Source: Streptomyces sp. G-G2 (GTDB taxonomy: Bacteria > Actinomycetota > Actinomycetes > Streptomycetales > Streptomycetaceae). Taken from it: a stretch of 40,623 nucleotides of DNA. The position numbers and the translations under genes are program-made. The notes under the pieces are model-generated. The model did no database searches. It had not been told where the DNA came from and was given only the letters and a program-made list of their open reading frames with translations. The stretch spans positions 9,022 through 49,644 of the forward strand of contig NZ_JASISO010000057.1 in assembly GCF_030063135.1 (NCBI RefSeq). The letters run 5' to 3'. Numbering within the stretch: the first letter of the stretch is position 1; each line of letters begins with the position of its first letter. Of the stretch, positions 14,818-21,679 are shown piece after piece.

Positions 14818-14841
14818 CTGCGGACATGACGGTCCCGCCGG

Positions 14842-16440
14842 TCACTCATCGGCGGGGCACGACCGCGTCCCGCTTGCCAGGGCGCCCTCGATGAGGAAGG
14901 CGTTCACGCGCTCGCGCACGCACCCGGAGTGCACGTAACCGGTGTGCCCGTCGCCCTTGTAGTCCAGCACCACCGCCGAGCCGAGGCGGCCCGCGGTCTC
15001 CTCGGTCCAGCGGTACGGGGTCGCCGGGTCCCCGCGCGTACCGACCAGCAGCATCCTCGGCGCCCCGGGCCGGTCGATGCGGCGGATGAAGTCGGTGCCC
15101 CGGGGGCGGCCGTAGCAGGACAGCACCGTCATCAGCTGGTGCTGCCCGAAGACGGGCGAGGCGGCGCGGAACTCGGGCTCCAGACCCGTGATCTCCTTCT
15201 GGATCGCGGCCGGAGCCGCCTGCTCCTGGCCCCGGTCGGGGTCGTCGGCGCAGTTCACCGCGACCAGCGCGGCCGCCATGTTGTCCGCGGGCACCCGGTC
15301 GGCCGCGGGCTCCGCGCTCCCGTTCCCCGGGGGCGGCGGCGCGTCCGGGCCGCCCAGCTGGAGCAGCCCCGTCGGGTCGTGGTCGCGCTCCGCCATCGTC
15401 AGCGCCTCGGCCAGCGCGGGCCAGGACCCGCGCGTGTAGAGGGCGCCGCCGATCCCGGCGGCCACGTCCTGCCCGGTGAAGGCCGAGCCGTCCTGCCCGG
15501 CGAGCGGCTCCTTGTCGAGCCGCGCCACGAGCGCGTTCACCCGCTCCTTGGCGGTGCGCGTGTTGGTCCCGAAGACGCAGCCCTTCTGGTGGGTGCACCA
15601 GCGCAGGAAGTCATCCAGCGCCTGCTGCTGGCCCTGCGCCGACACGAGCGCCTGCTGGGTGAGCGGTTCGGTCAGGGTGTCGACCCCGTCGAGGACCATC
15701 CGCCCGGTCTTCCCGGGGAACTGGGCGGCGTACACCGCGCCCAGCCGGGTCCCGTAGGAGAAGCCGAGGTAGGTGAGCTTCTTGTCGCCGAGCACCTGGC
15801 GCATCACGTCCATGTCCCGCGCGACGTGAACGGTCCCGATGTACGGGAGGACGGGGCCGGAATGTTCCTCGCAGCGCTTGACCACCGCGCGCAGGGCGGC
15901 CAGCTGGGCCGCCGGGCCGGGTCCGGCCCCGAGGTCGGTGTCGAGGGCGCCGCCGCAGCTGACGGGTTCGCTGTGGCCGACCCCGCGCGGGTCGAAGGCG
16001 ACCAGGTCGTAGGACTCGCCGAGGTCGGCGAAGCTCTTGGGGTCGGCGGCCAGGGACTCGATGCCGGGGCCGCCGGGGCCGCCGAAGTTCAGCAGGAGCG
16101 AGCCGAGCCGCTTGCGGCCGTTGGCCGGGATCTTCGCCAGGGCTATCGTGACGGTGCCCTTGGCGGGGTCGGCGTAGTCCAGGGGCACCGTGAGCGTGCC
16201 GCAGCGCATGGCGGCGGGGGCTCCGGGCTGCTCCGTACAGGCTCCCCAGCGCACGCGCTGACCGTAGAACCGCGCCAGTCCCTCACCGTCGGGGCTCGGG
16301 CTCGGGCTGGGGCTGGGACTGGGACTGGGGCTGGGACTCGGGCTCGGGCTCGGGCTGGGACCGGCGCCGAGCGAGGCCAGCGCCGCGACGGCGAGGCACA
16401 CGACGGCGGTACGGCGGGAACGCGATCCGGACCGGTGCAC
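14842..16440 (-). CDS. Secreted TAP-like alpha/beta hydrolase (tripeptidyl aminopeptidase type)
   Basis: A 532-residue exported serine hydrolase. From the GTG at 16440 (GGAGG 5 nt upstream) it has an Arg-rich n-region, a hydrophobic signal core and then a P(SP)11 linker before the mature domain RFYGQRVRWGAC. SLLLNFGGPGGPGIESL forms the oxyanion region, LGFSYGTRLGAVYAAQFP carries the nucleophilic Ser, and the TAP C-terminal domain supplies Asp (GTRGDPATPYRW) and His (GDGHTGYVHSGCV). The family trims N-terminal tripeptides from proteins or acts as an esterase. An open frame continues upstream to 17907 but only as antisense of the acyl-CoA ligase gene, so the GTG start is preferred. Confidence 0.9.
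   Translation of the reverse strand: MHRSGSRSRRTAVVCLAVAALASLGAGPSPSPSPSPSPSPSPSPSPSPSPDGEGLARFYGQRVRWGACTEQPGAPAAMRCGTLTVPLDYADPAKGTVTIALAKIPANGRKRLGSLLLNFGGPGGPGIESLAADPKSFADLGESYDLVAFDPRGVGHSEPVSCGGALDTDLGAGPGPAAQLAALRAVVKRCEEHSGPVLPYIGTVHVARDMDVMRQVLGDKKLTYLGFSYGTRLGAVYAAQFPGKTGRMVLDGVDTLTEPLTQQALVSAQGQQQALDDFLRWCTHQKGCVFGTNTRTAKERVNALVARLDKEPLAGQDGSAFTGQDVAAGIGGALYTRGSWPALAEALTMAERDHDPTGLLQLGGPDAPPPPGNGSAEPAADRVPADNMAAALVAVNCADDPDRGQEQAAPAAIQKEITGLEPEFRAASPVFGQHQLMTVLSCYGRPRGTDFIRRIDRPGAPRMLLVGTRGDPATPYRWTEETAGRLGSAVVLDYKGDGHTGYVHSGCVRERVNAFLIEGALASGTRSCPADE
16291..16356 (-). repeat. Hexanucleotide repeat encoding 11 Ser-Pro units
   Basis: Eleven consecutive 6-bp units encode Ser-Pro dipeptides in the signal-proximal linker of the TAP-like hydrolase. 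The codons alternate among AGC/AGT and CCG/CCC, so the array is not a pure repeat, which suggests selection on the peptide as well as slippage. Such a linker would space the enzyme from the membrane or cell wall. Confidence 0.75.
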
Positions 16441-16544
16441 GGCGCCCTCCTCGGCGGCTGCCCCCGGACCACCATAAACGGGCCGTCCCGAACCCGCCTG
16501 CGCTCCCGCGCGGCCCCGGGCCGGGCGGGAGCGGCGCCCCGGCG

Positions 16545-18407
16545 CTAGCGCCGGTACAGCGCCTCTATCTCCCGCTCGTAGTCCCGGGCCACCGCCCCGC
16601 GCTTGAGCTTCATGGAGGGGGTGAGGTGGCCGCGCTCCTCGGTGAAATCGCCCGGCAGCACCGCGAACCGGCGGATCGACTCGGCGCGCGAGACCAGCTT
16701 GTTCGCCTCGTCCACCGCCTTCTGCAGGTCCGCCCGCAGCTCCTCGTCGCGCACCAGCTCGGGGAGCGGCACGCCCTGCTTCTTGTGCATCTGCCGCCAG
16801 TGCGCCAGCCCCTCGGCTTCCAGGGTGATCAGCGCGGTGACGTACGGGCGGTTGTCGCCCACCACCATGCACTGGCCGACGAGCGGGTGGGCGCGCAGCC
16901 AGTCCTCCAGCGGCGCGGGGGCGACGTTCTTGCCGCCCGAGGTGATGATGAGGTCCTTCTTGCGGCCGGTGATGGTCAGATATCCGTCGGCGTCGAGTTC
17001 GCCGATGTCCCCGGTGGCGAACCAGCTGCCCTCGGGCAGTCCCGGGCCGCTGTTCCAGTACCCGGCGAAGACGTGCCGCCCGCGCAGCAGCACCTCGCCG
17101 TCGTCCGCGATGCGCACGGCGGTGCCGGGGAGCGGCCAGCCGACCGTGCCGAGGCGGGGCTGGAGCGGGGGCGTGACCGTGCTGGCGCCGGTCGTCTCCG
17201 TGAGCCCGTACCCCTCGAACACCTCGATGCCCGCGCCCGTGTAGAAGGCGGCGAGGCGGCGGCCGAGCGGGGAGCCGCCGCTCAGGACGTAGCGCACCCG
17301 GCCGCCGAGCGCGGCCCGGATCCGGCGGTAGACCAGCGGGTCGTAGAGCGCGTGGGCGGCGCGCAGGGCGAGCCCGGGGGCCTTGCCCTCGACGGCCTCG
17401 CCGTAGCTCATGGCGATCCGCGCCGCCCGGTCGAAGGAGGCCGCGCGGCCCATCTTCTCGGCGGTCGCGCGGGCGGTGTTGTAGACCTTCTCCAGCACGT
17501 AGGGGATGGCGAGGAGGAAGGTCGGGCGGAATCCGGCGAGATCGGCGAGCAGGTCGTCGGTCTGGATGCTGGGGGCGTGGCCGAGCTTGACGCGGGCGCG
17601 CAGGCAGCCGATGGCGACGGTGCGGCCGAAGACGTGGGAGAGCGGCAGGAAGAGCAGGGTGGAGGCGGGTTCCTTGCTGACCGCTTGGAAGACGGGGTGC
17701 AGCAGGGCCACCGAGTTGTCGGCCTCGGCGAGGAAGTTGCCGTGGGTCAGGACGCAGCCCTTGGGCCGGCCGGTGGTGCCCGAGGTGTAGATGAGGCTGG
17801 CGACGGAGTCGGGCGCGCAGCGCTCGCGGCGCTCGTGCACGAGCGCGTCCGGGATCCGTTCCCCGGCCTTGACCAGGCGGGCGAGGGCGCCGGTGTCGAA
17901 CTCCCACAGGTGAGCGAGGCCGGGCAGGGCGGTCCGTTCACCGCTGATCACGCGGGCCTGGGCGGTGTCCTCGACGGCGCAGGCGACGGCGCCGGAGTCC
18001 TGGATGATCCAGCGGGCCTGGTGGGCGGAGGAGGTGGGGTAGATCGGTACGGTGACCAGCCCGGCGGCCCAGCCCGCGAAGTCGAGCAGGGTCCACTCGT
18101 AGGTGGTGCGGGCCATGATGGCGAGCCGGTCGCCGGGCCGGAGCCCTTCGGCGATCAGGCCCTTGGCCACGGCGAGCACCTCGGCCGCGAACGCGGCGGC
18201 GCTCACGTCGCGCCAGGATCCGTCGCGGTCCTTGCGGGCGAGGACGGGCTCCTCGGGCGCCTGCCGGGCGTTGTCGAACGGGATGTCCCCCAAGGTGCCG
18301 CGCGCGGAGACGCCCACGAGCGCGGGCACGGCCGCCTCCCGGACGATCCCGTCGATCACGGTCGTGAGGGGCTCCACCAGCCGCGGGGGCTGCTGCTCGG
18401 TTTCCAC
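16545..18407 (-). CDS. Long-chain fatty acid--CoA ligase (FadD15-like)
   Basis: A 620-residue AMP-forming acyl-CoA ligase. Visible motifs are LIYTSGTTGRPKGC (P-loop), LFLPLSHVFGRTVA, GYGLTETTGAST, the hinge WFATGDIGELDADGYLTITGRKKDLIITSGGKNVAP and the C-terminal Lys region RGHLTPSMKLKRGAV. The enzyme activates long-chain fatty acids for degradation or lipid synthesis. The start is a GTG at 18407 with GAGGAG upstream. Two adjacent TTACC/GGTAA inverted repeats lie 30-57 nt upstream of the start, which implies repression by a fatty-acid type regulator. It is paralogous to the gene at 10467 but clearly diverged. Confidence 0.93.
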   Translation of the reverse strand: METEQQPPRLVEPLTTVIDGIVREAAVPALVGVSARGTLGDIPFDNARQAPEEPVLARKDRDGSWRDVSAAAFAAEVLAVAKGLIAEGLRPGDRLAIMARTTYEWTLLDFAGWAAGLVTVPIYPTSSAHQARWIIQDSGAVACAVEDTAQARVISGERTALPGLAHLWEFDTGALARLVKAGERIPDALVHERRERCAPDSVASLIYTSGTTGRPKGCVLTHGNFLAEADNSVALLHPVFQAVSKEPASTLLFLPLSHVFGRTVAIGCLRARVKLGHAPSIQTDDLLADLAGFRPTFLLAIPYVLEKVYNTARATAEKMGRAASFDRAARIAMSYGEAVEGKAPGLALRAAHALYDPLVYRRIRAALGGRVRYVLSGGSPLGRRLAAFYTGAGIEVFEGYGLTETTGASTVTPPLQPRLGTVGWPLPGTAVRIADDGEVLLRGRHVFAGYWNSGPGLPEGSWFATGDIGELDADGYLTITGRKKDLIITSGGKNVAPAPLEDWLRAHPLVGQCMVVGDNRPYVTALITLEAEGLAHWRQMHKKQGVPLPELVRDEELRADLQKAVDEANKLVSRAESIRRFAVLPGDFTEERGHLTPSMKLKRGAVARDYEREIEALYRR

Positions 18408-18436
18408 AGTGCATGCTCCTCAGCCCGACACGGGTG

Positions 18437-18464
18437 TTACCGCCGGTAATTTACCCATCGGTAA
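18437..18464 (-). promoter_or_regulatory. Double palindromic operator of acyl-CoA ligase gene
   Basis: TTACCG-C-CGGTAA (18437-18449) and TTACC-CATC-GGTAA (18451-18464) are two adjacent inverted repeats giving four similar half-sites at regular spacing. They lie just upstream of the fadD-type gene starting at 18407. Two operators in series suggest co-operative binding of a TetR- or GntR-type repressor. The protein that binds is not identifiable from the window. Confidence 0.6.
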
Positions 18465-18556
18465 CCGTGCCCGGCCAGCCCCTTGCCCCTTTTTTCACGG
18501 ACGCTCCACTCCGTCGCCGCACTTGGACGGTCCCGGCGGGACGTCGGCGACCCGCC

Positions 18557-19522
18557 CTAGGCCGCCGCCGCCGACGGCCCGGGAGGGCAGTCCCGGCAGT
18601 GACCCGGCCCCGGGGCGCGGAAGGCCCGTTCGCAGCCTTCGCACGTCTGGAACGGGTGCGGTCGCACCACGGGCCCGACAGCTCGGGCCGGTGGGAGTCG
18701 CGGCGGGATCTGCTCCCGCAGGCGGTACCCGAGCAGGGCCGCCGGGTGGCGGAGGTCGGGGGGCAGGTCCGCGGCCAGCAAGCGGCTGACGGCCTCGGGC
18801 TCGACGCCGCGGTCCAGCCACGCCGAGACCCCCGGCACGAGCTGCTGGACGGCGCGGTCCGAGAGCAGCAGGCGGATGTCGTCGAGCCGCAGCCGCACGA
18901 GCAGGTCGAAGGCTTCCTGCCGGACCCGCACCGCGGGAGCGCCGCCGGTGTCACCGTCGGCGTCTGTGTCGGTGCCGCCGTCGGTGTCGTTCGGCGGCGG
19001 GGCCGCGGGTGCGGGCTCGGTGTCCGGCTCGGACACCGGGTCCGGCTCCGGGTCCGGCTCCGGGTCCGGCTCCGGCTCCGGGTCCGGCTGCGGCGCCGGG
19101 TCCGGGTCGTCGCTTTGGGGCGGGGACGGTACGGGCGGCGGGACCTCGGGAGACGTTCCGCGCGGGTGGTTGTAGGACACCGTGCGAGTGACGACCTGGC
19201 CCGTCTCCAGCCGTACGCGGACACGATCCAGGTAGCCGTACGCCTCCAGCTCCCGCAGGGCCGCCGCGATCCGCACCTCGCCCTCGGGGAACCGCTCGGC
19301 GAGCCGCTTGATGCCGAGGCGCGTGCCTTCGGGCAGCGACTGGATGTGGGTGGCGAGCCCGATCGCGACCAGCGACATCGCGGGGTGCTGGGCGAGGTGG
19401 TTGCCCACCACGACGAAGTGGCTGGCGTGCCGCACGTTGATGTGGACGACACCGGATCGGGGGGTCCCGGCGCGAACTCGGGACGACGCGCGCGAGGGCG
19501 CGCTAGGGTGCTGGAGAGCCAT
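18557..19522 (-). CDS. Winged-helix regulator with DP/EP linker and C-terminal Cys cluster
   Basis: A 321-residue protein of a type common but uncharacterised in Streptomyces. Residues about 25-120 form a winged helix-turn-helix (HPAMSLVAIGLATHIQSL, LGIKRLAERFPEGEVRIAAALRELEAYGYLDRVRVRLETG). Residues about 130-185 are an acidic Pro-rich linker of DP and EP pairs. Residues about 195-285 are a helical domain, and the end has CEGC-x9-CRDC with a nearby His, a likely zinc knuckle. The first helix region reads like a plasmid or phage replication/MarR-type wing, but no ligand site is visible. It shares its strand with the ATPase gene at 19718, with a 195-nt gap that holds its likely promoter. DNA binding is inferred. 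Confidence 0.75.
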   Translation of the reverse strand: MALQHPSAPSRASSRVRAGTPRSGVVHINVRHASHFVVVGNHLAQHPAMSLVAIGLATHIQSLPEGTRLGIKRLAERFPEGEVRIAAALRELEAYGYLDRVRVRLETGQVVTRTVSYNHPRGTSPEVPPPVPSPPQSDDPDPAPQPDPEPEPDPEPDPEPDPVSEPDTEPAPAAPPPNDTDGGTDTDADGDTGGAPAVRVRQEAFDLLVRLRLDDIRLLLSDRAVQQLVPGVSAWLDRGVEPEAVSRLLAADLPPDLRHPAALLGYRLREQIPPRLPPARAVGPVVRPHPFQTCEGCERAFRAPGPGHCRDCPPGPSAAAA

Positions 19523-19657
19523 TGGGAAGGGTTGTCTTCCTAGTTGGTCAGGCCCTCGTTCGGGATGCCAGTCCCGGCGGGGGCCGTCTCATGTCTGATG
19601 TTGTGGGGCGAGCATATGCCCGGCAACCCGCCCGAAATCCAGCCCAGTTGGCACAGT

Positions 19658-19673
19658 TCACTCGTGTGAGTGA
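19658..19673. promoter_or_regulatory. Palindrome upstream of the winged-helix gene
   Basis: TCACTC-GTGT-GAGTGA is a 6-4-6 inverted repeat 135-150 nt upstream of the regulator start at 19522, within the 195-nt gap 19523-19717. It could be an operator, or a weak terminator of the ATPase gene at 19718. Nothing else coding is visible in this gap. Confidence 0.4.
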
Positions 19674-19717
19674 GCGGGGAGCCGGAGGGGTGGGGTTGGT
19701 TGGTTTCCCCCGGTCCT

Positions 19718-20182
19718 TTACGGGGTGACGTCTCGCACGACCGGGTCGTGGGATCCCACGTCACCGTGCCCGAGCCGCCCGGGGACATCCAGCTCGGCCC
19801 ACACCGTCTTGCGCGGCGCGGGCCCCGGATCCACCCCCCAGCGGTCGGCGATCGCGGCCACCAACACCAGCCCCCGCCCGGCCTCCGCGCCCCCCTCCGC
19901 ATCGCGGAGACACGGGACCCGGTCACCCCGGGTGTCGACCACCTCGATCCGCAGCACGCCACCGCCCAGCTCCAGCTCGACCTGGAACCCCCGCCCGGAC
20001 ACGCGGCCATGGGTCACCGCGTTGGCCGCCAGCTCGGCCACGACCAGCGCGGGGCCATCCGTCGGCAGACCCCACGCGGTGAGCCGCTCGACCACGAGCT
20101 GCCGGGCCCGCCGGGCACCCCGGGGCGTGGCGGCGAGCTGGGCGGCGAACTGACGGGAGGAGTCGCAGATTTGATTCATCAC
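19718..20182 (-). CDS. Anti-sigma factor-type ATP-binding protein (RsbW/SpoIIAB-like)
   Basis: A 154-residue HATPase (GHKL-fold) protein of the abundant Streptomyces serine-kinase anti-sigma group. The N box is ELAANAVTHG (near residue 50-60), the G1-like DTRGDRVP follows, and the G2 box is GRGLVLVAAIADRWGV, ending in KTVWAEL. Relatives phosphorylate anti-anti-sigma factors or sequester sigma factors. The start is ambiguous: GTG at 20182 or the adjacent ATG at 20179. It is divergent from an XRE/DUF397 cluster with 154 nt between them, an arrangement often seen in Streptomyces, which suggests a shared regulatory unit. Partners are not identified. Confidence 0.85.
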   Translation of the reverse strand: MMNQICDSSRQFAAQLAATPRGARRARQLVVERLTAWGLPTDGPALVVAELAANAVTHGRVSGRGFQVELELGGGVLRIEVVDTRGDRVPCLRDAEGGAEAGRGLVLVAAIADRWGVDPGPAPRKTVWAELDVPGRLGHGDVGSHDPVVRDVTP

Positions 20183-20244
20183 GTCACTCAGCGTGTCGGT
20201 GCCCGCCTATCGTGAGAAGCGGCAACGCCCTCGCGTCCCGGCTT

Positions 20245-20281
20245 TGTCCGGCCCTTGTCCGGCGCTGTCCCGGCTGTCCGG
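20245..20281. repeat. Four helically phased TGTCC(C)GG repeats
   Basis: TGTCCGG occurs at 20245-20251, 20256-20262 and 20275-20281, and as TGTCCCGG at 20266-20273. Start-to-start distances are 11, 10 and 9 bp, about one helical turn each. They lie in the divergent promoter region between the anti-sigma ATPase and the XRE regulator and are good candidates for a regulator-binding array. Confidence 0.55.
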
Positions 20282-20336
20282 ACCGGCCGCCGGGCAGAGG
20301 GCGTCGAGAACATCGGGACGTCGGAGGCGGGCGCGC

Positions 20337-21200
20337 ATGAGCGTGGACAGTGCGGGTGACGGTACGGACGACGCGGGCTGGGACGTCGACCCGGAGGACG
20401 AGCAAGGGGTGGCGGTACTGGCCGCGTTGGGCCGCCAGCTCAAGGTCTGGCGGGAGGAAGCGGGCCTGCGGGCCGCCGACCTCGGGACGGCCCTCGGGTA
20501 CGGGGAGGACCTCGTCCGCAAGGTCGAGGCGGGCAAGCGGATCCCGCGCCCGGAGTACCTGGACAGGGCGGACGAGGCGCTGCGGGCGGGCGGGAAGATC
20601 GCCGCGATGAAGGCGGACATGGAACAGGTCCGCTACCCGAAGAAGATTCGAGACTTGGCCAAGCTGGAGGCCAAGGCCGTCGAGATCGGGGCGTACGGCA
20701 ACCACAACATCCACGGACTCCTCCAGACACCGGACTACGCGTCCGCACTGTTCGGGATGCGGCGGCCTGCCTACTCCCGGGACGAGATGGACCAGATACT
20801 GGCGGCTCGCATGGCCCGGCATTCGGTCTTCAGGCGGACCCCGGGCCCAACTCTCAGCTTCGTCCAAGAGGAGGTCACCCTCCGCCGCAGGATCGGAGGC
20901 ACAATGGTGCTGCGCCGCCAGCTCGAACACCTGCTTGAGGTAATCCAGTTCGCGAACGTGGAGTTCCAGGTCATGCCGACCGACGTCGACGAACACGCAG
21001 GCATGGGGGGACGTATCCAGGTGTTGAAGTTCGAGGACGGTACGGCCGTGGGCCGGTCAGACGGAGCGTTCCACGGGCGTCCGGTCTCCGACCCGAAACA
21101 GCTCCGGATCCTTGAACTGCGCTATGGCATCATCCGAGCTCAGGCGCTCACGCCGCGACGGTCGCTGGCCTTCATCGAGGAACTGCTGGGAGAAACATGA
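20337..21200 (+). CDS. XRE-family helix-turn-helix regulator (DUF5753/Scr1 type)
   Basis: A 287-residue regulator. Residues about 25-80 form a Cro/C1-type HTH (LGRQLKVWREEAGLRAADLGTALGYGEDLVRKVEAGKR). The remainder is the DUF5753 domain: IHGLLQTPDYASALF, ILAARMARHSVF, LSFVQEEVTLRRRIGG, then VEFQVMPTDVDEHAGMGGRIQVLKFEDG. Such proteins work with a small DUF397 partner in developmental control (BldB/WhiJ-like systems). GGAGG lies 9 nt before the ATG at 20337. Its stop overlaps the first DUF397 gene by 4 nt (ATGA), so the two are translationally coupled. Phased TGTCCGG repeats upstream may be its operator. Confidence 0.92.
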   Translation: MSVDSAGDGTDDAGWDVDPEDEQGVAVLAALGRQLKVWREEAGLRAADLGTALGYGEDLVRKVEAGKRIPRPEYLDRADEALRAGGKIAAMKADMEQVRYPKKIRDLAKLEAKAVEIGAYGNHNIHGLLQTPDYASALFGMRRPAYSRDEMDQILAARMARHSVFRRTPGPTLSFVQEEVTLRRRIGGTMVLRRQLEHLLEVIQFANVEFQVMPTDVDEHAGMGGRIQVLKFEDGTAVGRSDGAFHGRPVSDPKQLRILELRYGIIRAQALTPRRSLAFIEELLGET

Positions 21201-21388
21201 TTCACCACCCCGAGCTGGACTGGTTCAAGAGCAGCTACAGCGACAGCAGCGAGGGCGACGACTGCGTCGAGGTGGCCACCACCCCCGCCACCGTCCACGT
21301 CCGCGACTCCAAGGACACCCGCATCCCCCACCTCGCCTTCACCCCGCACGCCTGGGCGGGCTTCGTGGCACACGCGTCCCGCCACTGA
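21197..21388 (+). CDS. DUF397 protein, copy 1
   Basis: A 63-residue DUF397 protein: WFKSSYSDSSEGDDCVEVA is the family signature and the C-terminus VRDSKDTRIPHLAF then WAGFVAHA is also typical. DUF397 proteins act with the upstream XRE/DUF5753 regulator in a toxin-antitoxin-like or developmental switch; biochemical details are poorly known. It is translationally coupled to the regulator through ATGA. The next gene is an almost identical copy. Confidence 0.92.
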   Translation: MIHHPELDWFKSSYSDSSEGDDCVEVATTPATVHVRDSKDTRIPHLAFTPHAWAGFVAHASRH

Positions 21389-21410
21389 TCCACGCGCCGC
21401 AGGGAGAGAC

Positions 21411-21602
21411 ATGACCCACCACCCCGAGCTGGACTGGTTCAAGAGCAGCTACAGCGACGGCAGCGAGGGCGATTCCTGCGTCGAGGTGGCCACCACCCCC
21501 GCCACCGTCCACGTCCGCGACTCCAAGGACACCCGCATCCCCCACCTCGCCTTCACCCCGCACGCCTGGGCGGGGTTCGTGGCACACGCGTCCCGCCACT
21601 GA
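21411..21602 (+). CDS. DUF397 protein, copy 2 (recent tandem duplicate)
   Basis: A 63-residue protein that differs from copy 1 at only three residues (2, one Ser to Gly and one Asp to Ser in the SYSD-SEGD stretch). The DNA differs at 7 of 192 positions. GGGAG is well spaced before its ATG, so unlike copy 1 it has its own ribosome binding site. It ends just before a strong terminator that closes the XRE-DUF397-DUF397 operon. Confidence 0.9.
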   Translation: MTHHPELDWFKSSYSDGSEGDSCVEVATTPATVHVRDSKDTRIPHLAFTPHAWAGFVAHASRH

Positions 21603-21620
21603 TCCACGCGCCGAACGCAC

Positions 21621-21654
21621 CGCGGCCCCCGCCCGGACGGGGGCGGGGGCCGCG
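21621..21654. terminator. Strong hairpin terminator between convergent operons
   Basis: CGCGGCCCCCGCCC (21621-21634), a 6-nt loop and GGGCGGGGGCCGCG (21641-21654) form a perfect 14-bp stem. It lies between the DUF397 operon and the convergent symporter gene and can terminate both. Confidence 0.85.
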
Positions 21655-21679
21655 ATGGGCGGGTGTGGAGGACGTACGG

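Larger units (their letters stand above)
21197..21613 (+). repeat. 214-bp tandem duplication of a DUF397 gene
   Basis: The two gene copies start exactly 214 bp apart. Similarity runs from the coding sequences into 11 identical bases past each stop codon (TCCACGCGCCG). The high identity at third positions indicates a recent duplication or gene conversion. Confidence 0.85.

Noticed and set aside
16441..17907. Upstream extension of the TAP-like hydrolase frame into one 1,021-codon gene
   Set aside because: The extension is out-of-frame antigene of the acyl-CoA ligase on the same strand and gives Arg/Pro-rich nonsense. A GTG with GGAGG and a signal peptide marks the real start at 16440.
19658..19673. 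BldD-type operator
   Set aside because: The half-sites TCACT and AGTGA are present but point outward, opposite to the AGTGA...TCACC arrangement I know for BldD.
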